From Proteobacteria bacterium UBA7420 (GTDB lineage Bacteria; Pseudomonadota; Gammaproteobacteria; Magnimaribacterales; D2472): 6,795 nt of DNA. Below are positions 6,288-6,795 of this stretch, one piece after another. The DNA lies in the NCBI GenBank assembly GCA_002469975.1, contig DKMG01000102.1, positions 1-6,795 of the forward strand, given 5' to 3'. A program made the position numbers and the translations under genes. The notes beneath the pieces were generated by a model. That model ran no database searches and had not been told where the DNA came from. It saw nothing but the letters and a program-made list of their open reading frames with translations. How positions within the stretch are numbered: position 1 is the stretch's first letter; every line of letters starts with the position of its first letter.

Positions 6288-6669
6288 TTGGAAAAAACCT
6301 ACAGTGCAGATGCTTGGAAGATGGCAGCCTTGGCATGACGGGCATCAAGCGCTGTTTAAAAGATGTGTTGCAAAGACAGGGCAAGTTATGATTCAAGTGA
6401 GAGATGTGCAAGGTGCATCTGGTGGGGATGGCCAAGATGACAACCCATTTGACTGGAATGCAGTCTGTCGCAATATTGAAGAAGGCTTGGCAAAAGATGA
6501 TTTTAAGAGAGGGCAGCAATATGAGATTATGCTTGTTCCAAATATTGTAAATATCACCTATGGCAGAGGTGTGGGATACAAGTTTGACGAAGAAATTTTT
6601 GAGGAGGCGATCACTGATATTAGCGCCACTAAAATTAGACAAGAGATGAGAGATAAAGGCACTCTTTAG
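6280..6669 (+). CDS. Small HxGH nucleotidyltransferase (adenylyl/cytidylyltransferase-like)
   Basis: This 129-residue protein carries the two hallmarks of the HxGH nucleotidyltransferase superfamily: GRWQPWHDGHQALF (13-26), with HDGH at 19-22 for nucleotide binding, and ISATKIR (114-120), the usual ISxTxIR motif. Between them, DDNPFDWNAVCRNIEEGL (53-70) resembles the NPF-containing segment of NadM-type nicotinamide mononucleotide adenylyltransferases. The protein is shorter than NadM (about 170 residues), and the middle strand with an SGNP-like motif seems missing, replaced by VPNIVNITYGRGVGYKF (86-102). Members transfer AMP or CMP to a phosphorylated small molecule. Its overlap with the kinase gene suggests the kinase product may be its substrate, but that is inference. 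No catalytic loss is evident. Confidence 0.8.
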   Translation: MFDWKKPTVQMLGRWQPWHDGHQALFKRCVAKTGQVMIQVRDVQGASGGDGQDDNPFDWNAVCRNIEEGLAKDDFKRGQQYEIMLVPNIVNITYGRGVGYKFDEEIFEEAITDISATKIRQEMRDKGTL

Positions 6670-6697
6670 AGAGTTAATTACAACAGTTACAAAATAC

Positions 6698-6702
6698 AGG
6701 AG
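6698..6702 (+). promoter_or_regulatory. Shine-Dalgarno sequence of the last gene
   Basis: AGGAG is followed by six bases and then ATG at 6709, an ideal ribosome site. It supports the start of the partial gene and stands out, because the other genes here have no comparable site. Confidence 0.8.
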
Positions 6703-6708
6703 ATTGAC

Positions 6709-6795
6709 ATGACCCATATCATTTTATTTACAGGGCTACTTTATTTGGTGCAACTGATCTTGCCTATGCCATTGACCAAGAGGTCTGGAGAGGCA
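6709..6795 (+). CDS. Membrane protein, 5' end only
   Basis: The first 29 codons are open to the window edge. They encode a hydrophobic helix of about 16 residues (IILFTGLLYLVQLILP, 4-19), then MPLTKRSGEA. A strong AGGAG six bases upstream supports the start. The basic residues after the helix suggest a cytoplasmic loop with the N-terminus outside, or a membrane anchor. A small membrane family such as MAPEG is possible, but nothing visible is diagnostic, so no function is given. It starts 39 bases after the nucleotidyltransferase and may belong to the same transcript. Confidence 0.7.
   Translation, partial: MTHIILFTGLLYLVQLILPMPLTKRSGEA

Noticed and set aside
6661..6674. Small inverted repeat ACTCT-TTAG-AGAGT at the end of the nucleotidyltransferase gene, considered as a terminator
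   Set aside because: The stem is only five base pairs and no T run follows, so termination is unlikely.
6142..6717. A 191-codon open frame on the minus strand opposite the kinase and nucleotidyltransferase genes
   Set aside because: It is longer than either gene it opposes, but it shows no recognisable motif and no ribosome site, while both plus-strand proteins carry clear family motifs.

Overview
The window looks like chromosomal DNA from a compact, AT-rich gammaproteobacterium, plausibly a small-genome marine lineage. The main reason is the block erpA / anmK / M23 peptidase / tyrS, a neighbourhood I know from Pseudomonas and other gammaproteobacteria. Here erpA and tyrS are on the plus strand and the cell-wall genes lie on the minus strand between them. 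Genes are tightly packed: the longest non-coding gap is 92 bases and several ends overlap. I see no tRNA, rRNA, CRISPR array, insertion sequence or phage gene, and no convincing rho-independent terminator. The lineage is an inference from gene order and composition, not from a marker gene.

Layout. Positions 22-453 (minus) encode a HemJ-type membrane protein of haem synthesis, divergent from erpA (546-881, plus), an A-type iron-sulfur carrier. The 3' end of erpA overlaps that of anmK by 11 bases. From 3912 down to 871 there is a probable minus-strand operon: an FAH-family enzyme (3912-3217), a LysM/M23 murein endopeptidase (3202-1943) and anmK (about 1950-871). The last two form a peptidoglycan remodelling and recycling pair. 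Back to back with this operon is tyrS (3961-5148, plus), a type-2 (TyrZ-like) tyrosyl-tRNA synthetase.

After tyrS comes a second plus-strand run: a five-helix YciC-like membrane protein (5185-5871), a 136-residue P-loop kinase related to APS kinase (5877-6287), and a 129-residue HxGH nucleotidyltransferase (6280-6669). The last two overlap by 8 bases. A further membrane protein starts at 6709 and runs off the window.

The most interesting parts are four. (1) The overlapping mini-kinase and mini-nucleotidyltransferase look like a two-step activation module for an unknown small molecule. (2) AnmK has His where the family normally has its catalytic Asp. (3) Several gene starts lack a Shine-Dalgarno sequence and have a -10-like hexamer placed so that transcription would begin at or just before the ATG, suggesting leaderless mRNAs. 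(4) The FAH/tyrS divergent promoter appears to share one -10 sequence between both strands.
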